Origin: Pseudomonas citrullilanati
GTDB taxonomy: Bacteria > Pseudomonadota > Gammaproteobacteria > Pseudomonadales > Pseudomonadaceae
Reading direction: 5' to 3'
DNA length: 64,000 nucleotides
NCBI RefSeq assembly: GCF_030580855.1
Contig: NZ_JAUQOP010000008.1
Location: 1-64,000, forward strand
Below, in pieces: positions 26,428-34,781 of this stretch. Under the pieces are notes generated by a model, which was given only the letters and a program-made list of their open reading frames with translations, did not search any database and had not been told where the DNA came from. The translations under genes were made by a program, and so were the position numbers. Within the stretch, counting starts at the first letter, position 1. Each line of letters starts with the position of its first letter.

Positions 26428-27339
26428 CTACAGCTGCCAGGCCGGCTCTGAAAGGTGTTCGGCAAAAAAATCAGAAAGGGCTTGAACCTTCCTCGGCCGT
26501 GAGCGTGCGGAAGGCGTCATGAAATACAGGCCGCCATGTGTCATGTGCCACTCCGGCAGGACGTGTTCCAGACGCCCATCCGCCAGATACTCGGCGGCGA
26601 TGAATTCCGGAAGCTCGGCCAACGCCATCCCTGCCAGCAAGGGCGCGACCAGCGCATCTGAGTTGGTGACGCGTAGTGGGCCGCGAGGGGTTACATCGTG
26701 TTCGCGGCCATCACCATGGACGAAGCGCCATACCTGGCTTCTGGCTCGATAGGCGTAGCTCATGCATGCGTGGTCAGCCAGATCTCGTGGATGAGCGGGA
26801 TGGCCATGCTGGTTCAGATACGACGGAGCCGCTACCAGGTATTGGGTTACCGAACAGATCCTTCGCGCTACCAAGGAAGAGTCGGGGAGGGCGGCGATAC
26901 GCAATGCCGCATCGAAACCCTCCGCTATCAGGTCGACGGTCGAATCCGACAAGTGCAGGTCGAGTTCCAGTTCCGGATAGCGCGTCATTAGCGCTGGAAG
27001 CAGCGGTGCGACCCACCGCAAGCCGAACGACATGGGCACGGCCAGCCGAACCGATCCCCGTGGCTGCACGGAAAGCTCGAGGGCTTCGCTCTCGATTTCT
27101 TCAGCCTGGCGATACAACGTGCTCGCCTGCTCAACCATGCGCTGGCCAAACTCCGTGATCGAGAGTTGACGTGACGTCCGATTGAGCAAGCGCCCCCCTA
27201 GCCGCTCCTCAAGGCGCGCCACCGCGCGTGACACCGTGGGCACCGACACGCCCATGGCCCTGGCGGCTGCAGCGTAAGAGCCTTCTTCCGCCACTTTGGC
27301 AAACATCGCCAGCCCTTCGAAATCCGGAATTCTTGGCAT
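26428..27339 (-). CDS. LysR-family regulator, divergent from an SDR gene
   Basis: The 303-residue protein has HTH segment FAKVAEEGSYAAAARAMGVS with VSRAVARLEERLGGRLL and the effector domain. This branch (next to SDR, nitroreductase or quinone reductase genes) is common in Pseudomonas. The ATG at 27339 starts the conserved domain. It is transcribed away from the SDR at 27443 with 103 bases between the starts, and a perfect 9-bp inverted repeat (27358-27384) lies in that space. It is probably the regulator of the SDR gene. Confidence 0.88.
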   Translation of the reverse strand: MPRIPDFEGLAMFAKVAEEGSYAAAARAMGVSVPTVSRAVARLEERLGGRLLNRTSRQLSITEFGQRMVEQASTLYRQAEEIESEALELSVQPRGSVRLAVPMSFGLRWVAPLLPALMTRYPELELDLHLSDSTVDLIAEGFDAALRIAALPDSSLVARRICSVTQYLVAAPSYLNQHGHPAHPRDLADHACMSYAYRARSQVWRFVHGDGREHDVTPRGPLRVTNSDALVAPLLAGMALAELPEFIAAEYLADGRLEHVLPEWHMTHGGLYFMTPSARSRPRKVQALSDFFAEHLSEPAWQL

Positions 27340-27357
27340 TTCATTTCTGCAATGATG

Positions 27358-27384
27358 AATTTCAAATGATTCTATTTTGAAATT
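27358..27384. promoter_or_regulatory. Inverted repeat in the divergent LysR/SDR promoter
   Basis: AATTTCAAA, nine bases, then TTTGAAATT. The perfect arms lie between the two start codons and contain T-N11-A spacing, as expected for a LysR recognition site. Confidence 0.6.
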
Positions 27385-27442
27385 TTGCATCGGTCGATAC
27401 GCTTCTTCCACACCCCATCACATCCCAACGGGAGAAACAATC

Positions 27443-28195
27443 ATGAGCAAGAAACTGGAAGGCAAAATCGCATTGGTCACTGGCGGTACTACCGGCATCG
27501 GCCTGGCCACCGCTAAACGTTTTGCCGAGGAGGGCGCCCACGTCTACATCACCGGTCGTCGACAAGCGGAACTGGACAAGGCCGTGGAGACCGTTGGCAA
27601 TGCCACGGGTATAGCCGTCGACTCCACCCGACTCGACCAGCTCGATGCCCTGTATGACCGCATCCAACAGGCCCATGGGCGACTCGACGTGCTGTTCGCC
27701 AACGCTGGCGGCGGCTCCATGCTGCCTTTGGGTGAAATCACCGAGGCCCACTATGACGATACCTTCGACCGCAACGTGAAAGGCGTGCTGTTTACTGTTC
27801 AGAAAGCGCTGCCATTGCTGGCGCGGAACGCCTCCATCATCCTCACGGGCTCGACGGCCGGCAGCTCCGGTACGGCGGCGTTCAGCGTCTACTCTGCCTC
27901 CAAGGCCGCTGTGCGAGCCTTTGCCCGCAGCTGGATTCTGGATCTGAAGGATCGCGCAGTCAGGGTCAATACCCTCAGTCCGGGTGCGACCCGTACTCCA
28001 GGCCTCGTCGACTTGGCCGGCCCGGATTCGGCGCAGCAGCAAGGCCTGCTCGACTATCTGGCCTCGCAGGTACCGCTGGGGCGAGTAGGTGAGCCCATCG
28101 AGATTGCCAACGCGGCCGTGTTCCTGGCAAGCGACGACTCGAGCTTTGTAAATGGAGCGGAATTATTCGTGGACGGTGGTCAGGCACAGATCTGA
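27443..28195 (+). CDS. Short-chain dehydrogenase/reductase
   Basis: The 250-residue classical SDR has cofactor motif TGGTTGIG (13-20), NAG in FANAGG, and the catalytic pair Tyr150/Lys154 in VYSASK. ITGRR after the second strand suggests NADP(H) preference. GGGAG precedes the ATG by 8 bases. It is divergent from a LysR gene that probably controls it. The substrate is unknown; close relatives are often annotated 3-oxoacyl-ACP reductase or glucose dehydrogenase without proof. Confidence 0.85.
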   Translation: MSKKLEGKIALVTGGTTGIGLATAKRFAEEGAHVYITGRRQAELDKAVETVGNATGIAVDSTRLDQLDALYDRIQQAHGRLDVLFANAGGGSMLPLGEITEAHYDDTFDRNVKGVLFTVQKALPLLARNASIILTGSTAGSSGTAAFSVYSASKAAVRAFARSWILDLKDRAVRVNTLSPGATRTPGLVDLAGPDSAQQQGLLDYLASQVPLGRVGEPIEIANAAVFLASDDSSFVNGAELFVDGGQAQI

Positions 28196-28206
28196 AGCTG
28201 CCGCTG

Positions 28207-28233
28207 GGAAAGGAGGGGAGAACTCTCCTTCTT
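28207..28233 (+). terminator. Possible terminator after the SDR gene
   Basis: A GGAG/CTCC hairpin with flanking AAAG and CTTT complements lies 12 bases after the SDR stop. It could separate it from the defence genes that follow. The T-run is interrupted. Confidence 0.4.
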
Positions 28234-28373
28234 TCCCTCATTGTGTTCATTGGACGTGATAGATTCCACTCGGCAGCGCGAGCAGAGGTCGCTGCCCGGA
28301 GCCATTCTTCAAGACTCACTGGATGGCTGGTTGACCTCTGTGCCTGCCAAGTTACAAGTTAAAGGAACTGACT

Positions 28374-30581
28374 TTGCGATTCGTATGGCGTGATCCCGGC
28401 AGTACACCTAGTTCGCTTGCTGCCGAGGCTTTGCTCGGCGAGATGTCGCTCTTGCGAGAGCACTTCGAAATGCCAGCCGCATCGCGGTTGACCCGTCGCC
28501 CAAAGTTGAACCGGCGCAAATGGAGTTCCCGGGAAGTAAAGTCGGCATTGCTCGCGGCTTTCCAGGAGAAGTGCGGCTATTGCGAGAAAGACATCGGTCC
28601 TTTCGAGTTCGAAGTTCACCATCATCGCCCGATACTCAACGCCAAGGATCGAATGGGTTACTCGGGCACTCCGAGCCCTGACCACTACGCCTGGTACGCC
28701 TATGAATGGGCCAATCTGGTATTGGCTTGCCCCGTTTGCGCACGCTACAAGAGTTCGCAGTTCCCCACGCAGTACGAACGTGTCGCGCCATTCACGCCAC
28801 TGGCGCTGGCCGATCAAGAGCGTCCAGTTCTGATCGACCCCTCAAGCGACGACCCTTTCGAGCACCTGGCATTTAACGTTGAAGGGTTCTGCGTAGGCAG
28901 AAACGACCGAGGCAAGGAAACTGTCGACGTTCTAAAACTGAATCGAAGCGAATTGGTGGGACGACGCGCCGCTATTTTTTCTGAGTGGATGATCTTTCTC
29001 GAAAAGCTGCGCGGCAGGGACTACAAGGAAATCCTGGCCGACGTAGAGAGCCAACTGAATGATCGCCGTGCCCATGTCGGAGCAGCCAGGATCTGGATGG
29101 TTGACGCCTTGCGAACAACCTCAGAGAGCGATACACGGCTACATGAGGCCGAGTTTTGCGCTGAACTGGCTAGATTCATCGACGTATGCAGCCCGCCGAA
29201 CTGGCGCCAATTCACCGATCAGCTCAAGCGCGGGCACGGGCGCCGGAGTATTTTACGTTCGGATCTCGTTGAAGCGGTGGGCGAAGTTCAAACGACCAAG
29301 TTCGCCCGTATCCGTTCGATCCAGGTCAAAAATTTCAAGGGGTTCAGCCGGTTCACCCTGGATCTTTCCAGTCGGTCCGTGGCCGAGCGCGGCATCGCGC
29401 CGGCGACCGTGTTGCTGGGAGAAAATGCGGTAGGTAAAAGCTCGCTGCTCCAGGCCATCGCCCTGGGCACCATGGGGAGGGATTTGCGAAGCCAGGTCAA
29501 GGCAAACTTCGATGCTTTTCTTCGAAAGCCACAAGAGCGCACAGACCAGATGTGGCAGTCAGCCTCCGACAGCAGAGGCGCGGCCCAGGCCAGTATCCGG
29601 ATCGAATTTGACGATGGTAGCTGCAATCAGGTGCATATACTGCGGGGTGGCGAGATCCGTGACGAGTCTTTCGAGAGCGCACTGGTGCTTGGCTATGGCG
29701 CCCATCGACTGTTCAGTGAGCAACCGAAGAACCACAAGAACATCAAACGGGTTTCGAGCATCGTTTCGTTGTTCAACAACCAGCGAACGCTGCCACATTC
29801 GGCCGATTGGCTCGAATCACTTGACGAGAAAATCTTTCCGACGGTAGCTCGCGCACTGCGGGAAATTCTCAATCTGGCGGACGAGGATGAAATCATCCGC
29901 ACTGACCATTCCGGGCTGTTGATCAGCAAGAATGGCGAAGCCATACCGTTGCCGAGATTGAGCGATGGTTATCGTTCCTTGTTCGCCATGGCGTTGGACA
30001 TTATCCGCAACATGGTGAAGCGCTGGGGCGACCTGGAGAGCTCACGAGGCATCGTGCTGATCGACGAAATCGAAATCCACCTTCACCCGCGCTGGAAAAT
30101 GCAGGTGGTCGGCGCTTTGCGTCGCGCCATGCCGCAAGTTCAGTTCATTTTCACCACCCACGATCCACTTTGCCTGAGAGGGATGTTGGAGGGAGAAGTG
30201 CATGTACTGATTCGCGATGAGCAGCGGAGCATCGTGGAAATGGGCGGGTTGCCGGACGTCAGCGCCATGCGCGCCGAGCAGCTGCTGACGTCCGAATACT
30301 TCGGCCTCGCCAGCACGGCCGAACCTGAAACGCTGCGGCGCATTGACCAGTTGTTGCTGTCGGAGCCTCGTAGTGTCGAGGCACAAGCGCAGTTTTCCGA
30401 ACGGTTGGGCGCGTTCTCGATGATCGGCGATACCCCGGAGCGACAGGTCGTGAACGAAGCGTTGCGGCGACATATTGTCGAACAGTTCCGCTCCAACCGG
30501 CTCGACCGGGCTGAAGTGCGCGAAGAGTCGATCAATCTGATCCTGGAAAGCCTGCGTGATGCCGGAGGGATTGGACAATGA
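28374..30581 (+). CDS. HNH nuclease domain fused to SMC/RecF-type ATPase (Septu-like PtuA with built-in HNH)
   Basis: A 735-residue two-domain protein. Residues ~55-125 form a cysteine-histidine nuclease-like domain (CGYC at 67-70, HHHRP at 82-86, CPVC at 119-122). Residues ~310-620 are an ABC/RecF-type ATPase: Walker A GENAVGKSS (349-357), signature-like LSDGYRSL (529-536), Walker B VLIDEIEIHLHP (561-572) and the H-loop TTHDP (594-598). The TTG at 28374 is the start, eight bases after AAAGGA; no ATG is available upstream. It overlaps the next gene (a second HNH protein) by four bases. PtuA/PtuB-type Septu defence pairs have a free HNH; here both a fused and a free one occur. A cell-killing or phage-DNA-cutting role is inferred. 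Confidence 0.8.
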   Translation: MRFVWRDPGSTPSSLAAEALLGEMSLLREHFEMPAASRLTRRPKLNRRKWSSREVKSALLAAFQEKCGYCEKDIGPFEFEVHHHRPILNAKDRMGYSGTPSPDHYAWYAYEWANLVLACPVCARYKSSQFPTQYERVAPFTPLALADQERPVLIDPSSDDPFEHLAFNVEGFCVGRNDRGKETVDVLKLNRSELVGRRAAIFSEWMIFLEKLRGRDYKEILADVESQLNDRRAHVGAARIWMVDALRTTSESDTRLHEAEFCAELARFIDVCSPPNWRQFTDQLKRGHGRRSILRSDLVEAVGEVQTTKFARIRSIQVKNFKGFSRFTLDLSSRSVAERGIAPATVLLGENAVGKSSLLQAIALGTMGRDLRSQVKANFDAFLRKPQERTDQMWQSASDSRGAAQASIRIEFDDGSCNQVHILRGGEIRDESFESALVLGYGAHRLFSEQPKNHKNIKRVSSIVSLFNNQRTLPHSADWLESLDEKIFPTVARALREILNLADEDEIIRTDHSGLLISKNGEAIPLPRLSDGYRSLFAMALDIIRNMVKRWGDLESSRGIVLIDEIEIHLHPRWKMQVVGALRRAMPQVQFIFTTHDPLCLRGMLEGEVHVLIRDEQRSIVEMGGLPDVSAMRAEQLLTSEYFGLASTAEPETLRRIDQLLLSEPRSVEAQAQFSERLGAFSMIGDTPERQVVNEALRRHIVEQFRSNRLDRAEVREESINLILESLRDAGGIGQ

Positions 30582-31591
30582 TCCAGATCGACCGCAAGGC
30601 TGTAGACGAGCCGGCATCACTGGCTGAATCAGACGGCCCGGCAGCCAGGGAGCGAAAGCGCGCTGAAGCTTTTTATGCGGCACGCGCCATCCCACCGGCC
30701 CCCTCGAAGACAGTGAGCAAGGGGAAGGCAGGGAAAAAGCCAAAGGTCAAAAAATTCAACTTCACGGCTTACGGGGCAAAGGACGTGAAGCGAGCGCTGA
30801 ACAAGCTCTTCCACAAGAAATGTGCTTATTGCGAGTCCAGTTACAAAGCGGTGGGCCCCGTCCAGGTCGAGCATTTCAGACCGAAAAACCGGGTGATCGA
30901 TCATCCTGGCCATACCGGCTACTGGTGGCTGGCATCCGACTGGAGCAATCTACTGCCCAGCTGCATTCACTGTAATAGCAGTGAGTACCATGAGATTCAT
31001 ACTTTCACTGCCGAGCAACCCTATAAGCAAAAGGTGAAGGAGGGTACATACAAGCTCGGGAAATATGACGCCTTTCCGATCCTCGGGCAGCGAGCCATGA
31101 CCAAAGGCGATGACCTGAGCGCCGAGGACGCCTGTCTCATAGACCCCACGCGACAAGACCCGAACAAGCATTTGCACTGGATAGTTGAGCGAGGCTTGAG
31201 CCTGATTGCTCCGCTGAAGGTGGGGAACAACTGGGACCCTTACGGGCTTGCCACCTATCAAATCTTTGGCCTGAACCGAGTGAACCTGGTAGAGGCACGC
31301 ACCGAGCTGATGCTGGAGATTCAAAACCAACTGTTGAAGGCTGAAAACGCACTCAAGACTGCCGCCACACTGGTCCCGGGGGAGCCATTCTTCGAATATC
31401 TGCGCAAGGACGCCAAAACCATATTCGAGGAGTTGAAAGCACGGTCAGCGCCATCGAAACCTTATTCAGCCATGGTCAAGAAACTGGTCACCGATAACCG
31501 AAACCGGATAATCGCGGAATTCGAGGAAGCGATGCGGAGCGCACGTCGAGATGCCCATAGCCCAGGAGAGATTGAATTCTCGGCCGAATAG
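30578..31591 (+). CDS. HNH endonuclease (PtuB / TIGR02646-like)
   Basis: The 337-residue protein has an HNH zinc-nuclease layout: CAYC (82-85), VEHFRPKN with His99, then WSNLLPSCIHC with cysteines at 129 and 132. This arrangement matches PtuB, the effector of Septu and of retron-Ec78-type systems. A long lysine/alanine-rich lead (residues 20-75) is unusual. The ATG overlaps the upstream ATPase stop (ATGA), so a fixed protein ratio is likely. No reverse transcriptase or ncRNA sits nearby, so this is not a retron. The two genes end just before the dif-like site. Confidence 0.82.
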   Translation: MIQIDRKAVDEPASLAESDGPAARERKRAEAFYAARAIPPAPSKTVSKGKAGKKPKVKKFNFTAYGAKDVKRALNKLFHKKCAYCESSYKAVGPVQVEHFRPKNRVIDHPGHTGYWWLASDWSNLLPSCIHCNSSEYHEIHTFTAEQPYKQKVKEGTYKLGKYDAFPILGQRAMTKGDDLSAEDACLIDPTRQDPNKHLHWIVERGLSLIAPLKVGNNWDPYGLATYQIFGLNRVNLVEARTELMLEIQNQLLKAENALKTAATLVPGEPFFEYLRKDAKTIFEELKARSAPSKPYSAMVKKLVTDNRNRIIAEFEEAMRSARRDAHSPGEIEFSAE

Positions 31592-31644
31592 CTAATGCAG
31601 CCTGCGGAATTTCGTGTGGAAGACAGCGCAACACGAAATACTTT

Positions 31645-31672
31645 GTTACGCATAATGTATATTATGTTAAAC
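31645..31672 (+). promoter_or_regulatory. dif: dif site (XerC/XerD recombination site)
   Basis: The 28 bases read as XerC arm GTTACGCATAA, six-base centre TGTATA and XerD arm TTATGTTAAAC. The E. coli dif site has the same centre, the same CGCATAA in the XerC arm and the same XerD arm except the last base. Convergent KOPS-like motifs on both sides (listed separately) support a true chromosomal terminus site. No second copy was seen in the window. Confidence 0.85.
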
Positions 31673-31676
31673 GACA

Positions 31677-31699
31677 GGCCATGTTGGAAATGTTCATGA
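31677..31699. repeat. Imperfect direct repeat, copy 1
   Basis: GGCCATGT, six variable bases, TGTTCATGA, directly right of the dif site. A second copy lies at 31754-31776 before the recombinase gene. It could be a binding or crossover site of that recombinase; this is inference. Confidence 0.5.
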
Positions 31700-31753
31700 G
31701 CCTCCTAAGCCACTGATTCGACCAATTCGTTTTCGACGCCTACTCTTTCAACG

Positions 31754-31776
31754 GGCCATGTCCATAGTGTTCATGA
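31754..31776. repeat. Imperfect direct repeat, copy 2
   Basis: It has the same GGCCATGT-N6-TGTTCATGA layout as copy 1, 77 bases to the right and 26 bases before the recombinase ATG. Confidence 0.5.
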
Positions 31777-31802
31777 CGATTCCTTGAACGAGGTGGCTGT
31801 CG

Positions 31803-33047
31803 ATGAAACTGATTCAGTGCAGGTTCGCTTCAGGTCAACGACTACCGCTGCTTGTACAAGCTGGTGATGCGACGCCTTTGCCCATACTCATTCCGTTCAT
31901 CTACGTCCAACTCAAACTCAGGCACCGCGCTTACAACACGGCTGTGGCGCACCTGCGCGCGATTCAGGCTTTCTACGCCTACGCCAAAAGCCGAGATCTG
32001 GATATCGATGAGGCCATCTTGGCCTGCCACTTTGAGGCGATTCTGGCTTTGCTGGACGGTTACGCTATTTGGCTCCAAAGTGGCCGTCATGCCGATAATC
32101 TGATCGCCCGAATCGGCAGAGCTGAAACGGTGCTTTTTCAGCAGATCAGTTCACGAACACGTGATCAGTACCTGCGCCTGCTGAAGAAATACCTGTCTTG
32201 GTGCGTCACCCGTTACATCCCGCGCGCCCGTCAGAATTCAGCCACACAGGCCGACATCAACGTGGTATTTGCCGATGTTGCCGACGTCATTGAGCGGCGC
32301 TTTGAGAGCCATATCATCAATGCTCGTCCCGATCGCACTCGTTACCGCAGCCTGACAGATATGCAACTACAGATCGTTCGCACACTGATTCGCCCTGGCG
32401 CTGTGGAGAATCCGTTCCCGGAGCGTTTGCAACTGCGTAATTGGCTAATGATCGAATTGCTCTTGGAGACCGGCATCCGTCGCGGAGAGCTTCTGAAGCT
32501 CTACTCCACGGATATCAATAAAGGGTCTCAGCACGCCTATGTCAGCATCAATGATCGAGAACATGATCCCCGCGATCCGCGCGTTGAAGAGCCTGCGCTC
32601 AAAACACATGGGCGGACCGTAGGTATCTCCGCACAGTTGTATGAGGTATACGAGCGCTATATCCAGAGCGACCGGCGCCCTTTGCGCGACGGCAAACCGA
32701 TGAAATTGCTATATCGCTATTTGTTCATCTCGGATCGTGGCCGCCCGCTGTCGATCCGCGCGTTGTCGAACGTCCTTGACCGGCTGTTTCTGACCATTGA
32801 ACTGGCTCATCCAAGCACACAACTGCTTTGTGAACGGTTTGGACGTAGAGTCAGTAATGGCACCTTTGAGAAACACCCGATAAATCAGCTTAGCACTCTT
32901 CATATCGACTACAAATTACGGCATGGTAATCTGCCTAGAGCGCTAGACAGGGCTGCGTCAGCTCTGATGACTACACATTACGGTACATGTCTCCTGACTA
33001 CTTCGTATCAGACGCGAAGCGTTGACATGTGCGCCAACCGCTCGTAG
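31803..33047 (+). pseudogene. Tyrosine recombinase, C-terminally truncated
   Basis: The frame codes 414 residues. The N-terminal core-binding region (YNTAVAHLRAIQAFYAYA) and catalytic box I (LETGIRRGELLKLY, first arginine) are present, as is a beta-hairpin with the lysine region (LKTHGRTVG). From about residue 337, after LDRLFLTIELAHP, the expected HxLRH box, the H/W and the nucleophilic tyrosine are missing; the last ~78 residues are unlike any integrase. I therefore call it a broken gene with a new tail. GAGG precedes the ATG. It sits just beside the dif site, hinting at an element that once entered next to dif. Confidence 0.7.
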
Positions 33048-33463
33048 AGTTTGATCGGTAGCCCCTGAGGCACTTGAGTTTTATCTCCCCTTGAGGGGAT
33101 TTGCAAAGCCCGGTTTTTGACCGGGCTTTTGCCTTTGTGCAGTTCGGGATCAGGCGTCAAAGTATACGTAACCATCGTAACGGCGAATTGAGCATCTGGA
33201 TCGCCATTTACCGTAGCGCTATAAACGGACTGACGTGGCGGGCTAGTGCCACGACGCGGTATAGGCTGACTGCATACGACGGTATTCCTCTTATTCCTGA
33301 TACACCAGGATAAGGTCGATCAGGTGGAGCCATCCAAGCGGTGGCTTGCAACGCGCCGCGCTAGGCGGGCGGCAACTTAGCTGGCAGCTCCCTGGCTCGC
33401 TCGCGGCCAGCAACGCTCACTACGCAGCGCTCTATGAACTGCATATCGCCCCCAAGCAGTGGT
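33048..33463. other. Region without a clear gene between recombinase remnant and DUF4238-like gene
   Basis: It holds a strong hairpin terminator (33105-33130) and a minus-strand frame from 33175 to about 33010 reading MVTYTLTPDPELHKGKSPVK and onward, which continues upstream without a start and is crossed by the terminator. I do not call it as a gene. The stretch 33330-33463 shows no frame I can support. Confidence 0.5.
33105..33130. terminator. Strong bidirectional hairpin terminator
   Basis: AAAGCCCGGT and ACCGGGCTTT form a perfect 10-bp stem with a five-base loop; the stem ends are A-rich on one side and T-rich on the other, so it can work in both directions. Confidence 0.75.
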
Positions 33464-34639
33464 CTATTTTCTTTCCTGCTCGGATTTTAGTACCTGCACG
33501 CCGTGGACATCTGGTGTTGCGCAAAATACTTCTAGCGCAGCGGCTTTAACGCAAATATTGTTGTATCCGCCAAGAAGTTCGTAGCTATTTACCGTGAGGA
33601 CCGCGTTCACCCCAGTGGCAATCCTCGCCCTAATTTGTTCTCGTACGCTTTCATCAAAACCATACTCCCTTATCACCCGGTCCAATGTGACATCAACAAA
33701 CGCGTGCTCAAGCGCGACAATACAGTTTTTGGATACATTCATATAGGTGAGGGGGCCATTTCCCGAGTCTTTAACCACCCCAGTATCCGTGAGTAGCGCA
33801 CAGCGCTCATCGAACACAGCGACGAATATAGTTGTGGAGAACTCTGGAGCTATAAAAAATTCATTTATAAATCCATCCAACTGGGACTCATCGTCATATC
33901 TGTCAACGTAGAGAAACAGTAGCAACAGTCTAATCCACTGCTGATACTCCTTCGACGAAACGCCGTAAGTCTTGCAGATATACGCTTCTTCAGATGAGTT
34001 TTTTTTGGCCAGCGCCAGATACAGCGAATGGGCGCCAGGTTTATCGAGGGAGTGATCTAAGAAGTTATCGAACCGCTTTAACACCTCCTTGATTTTATAA
34101 GGGTTTCGCAACCAGTTCATTGTTTTATAGGTATAAATAAACTTGACATGACCGAGAAACTTCTCGAAGTCGAAGCCTTCTAAATCCTTCAAATGTATTT
34201 TAGGTTGTTTACCCAGGCGACCTCTAACTTCGTTGATCATAGCAAGTAAACTGGACACATGCTCAGGATAGGGAGCTTCGTGACGTTCGAACAAGCGCTC
34301 AAAATTCAACCGGTCCTTCTCGCCTGTTCGCATGAAAGTAAATAGATCCTGAAATCCAAGATTTCTCCAGATCTGAGTCTTTCCTTCCAAGCGGATTATT
34401 GGTTTTTTGCTATCAACAATAGAGAATCGATAGATCTCAGCCTTTTTTGACTTTGTATCTTTCGAGCAGGAGTTCTGCCGTTGCTCGGATCGTGAAACGA
34501 AATGCTGGTTAGCGGTAGGGTTTATGAAATCGTCAAGACTCGTCAAATCTGGCCTTTGGATACAAAAGAGTGGGAGGATGCCACCATTACGGATAATAGC
34601 GCCCAGAGAGGAAGGAGTGAGCGTGCCCTGATTTATCAC
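33464..34639 (-). CDS. DUF4238-like protein in the defence island
   Basis: The 391-residue soluble protein has an N-terminal stretch (NPTANQHFVSRSEQRQNS, then AEIYRFSI) resembling the HHxVPxFYLRxF opening of DUF4238 proteins; the rest is alpha-helical (FLGHVKFIYTYKTMNW, HSLYLALAKK). DUF4238 genes are frequent in islands but have no known reaction. Start is a GTG at 34639 without a good ribosome site, so it is uncertain. Base composition is visibly richer in A+T than the flanking genes, which suggests separate transfer. It is downstream of druE on the same strand with 142 bases between. Confidence 0.55.
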   Translation of the reverse strand: MINQGTLTPSSLGAIIRNGGILPLFCIQRPDLTSLDDFINPTANQHFVSRSEQRQNSCSKDTKSKKAEIYRFSIVDSKKPIIRLEGKTQIWRNLGFQDLFTFMRTGEKDRLNFERLFERHEAPYPEHVSSLLAMINEVRGRLGKQPKIHLKDLEGFDFEKFLGHVKFIYTYKTMNWLRNPYKIKEVLKRFDNFLDHSLDKPGAHSLYLALAKKNSSEEAYICKTYGVSSKEYQQWIRLLLLFLYVDRYDDESQLDGFINEFFIAPEFSTTIFVAVFDERCALLTDTGVVKDSGNGPLTYMNVSKNCIVALEHAFVDVTLDRVIREYGFDESVREQIRARIATGVNAVLTVNSYELLGGYNNICVKAAALEVFCATPDVHGVQVLKSEQERK

Positions 34640-34781
34640 TGACTGAAATAAATCTGCGGGCTACCCAAGCAAGCCCAACTGCCAAGCTTATGTCAGACTT
34701 GCCGCCGCAGGTGAGCTCTCACAAAACGCTACCGTCAGTCACGCACCGAGCCTGACTGAGCAGGTGCCTATGTTTCCTAAA

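Noticed and set aside
28374..31591. A retron (PtuAB with reverse transcriptase and ncRNA)
   Set aside because: No reverse transcriptase motif is present on either side; only the ATPase and HNH proteins occur.
33010..33175. A minus-strand frame reading MVTYTLTPDPELHKGKSPVK and on to a stop near 33010
   Set aside because: Open frame continues upstream without a start and a strong terminator hairpin lies within it. It could be a degraded gene, but I cannot support it.
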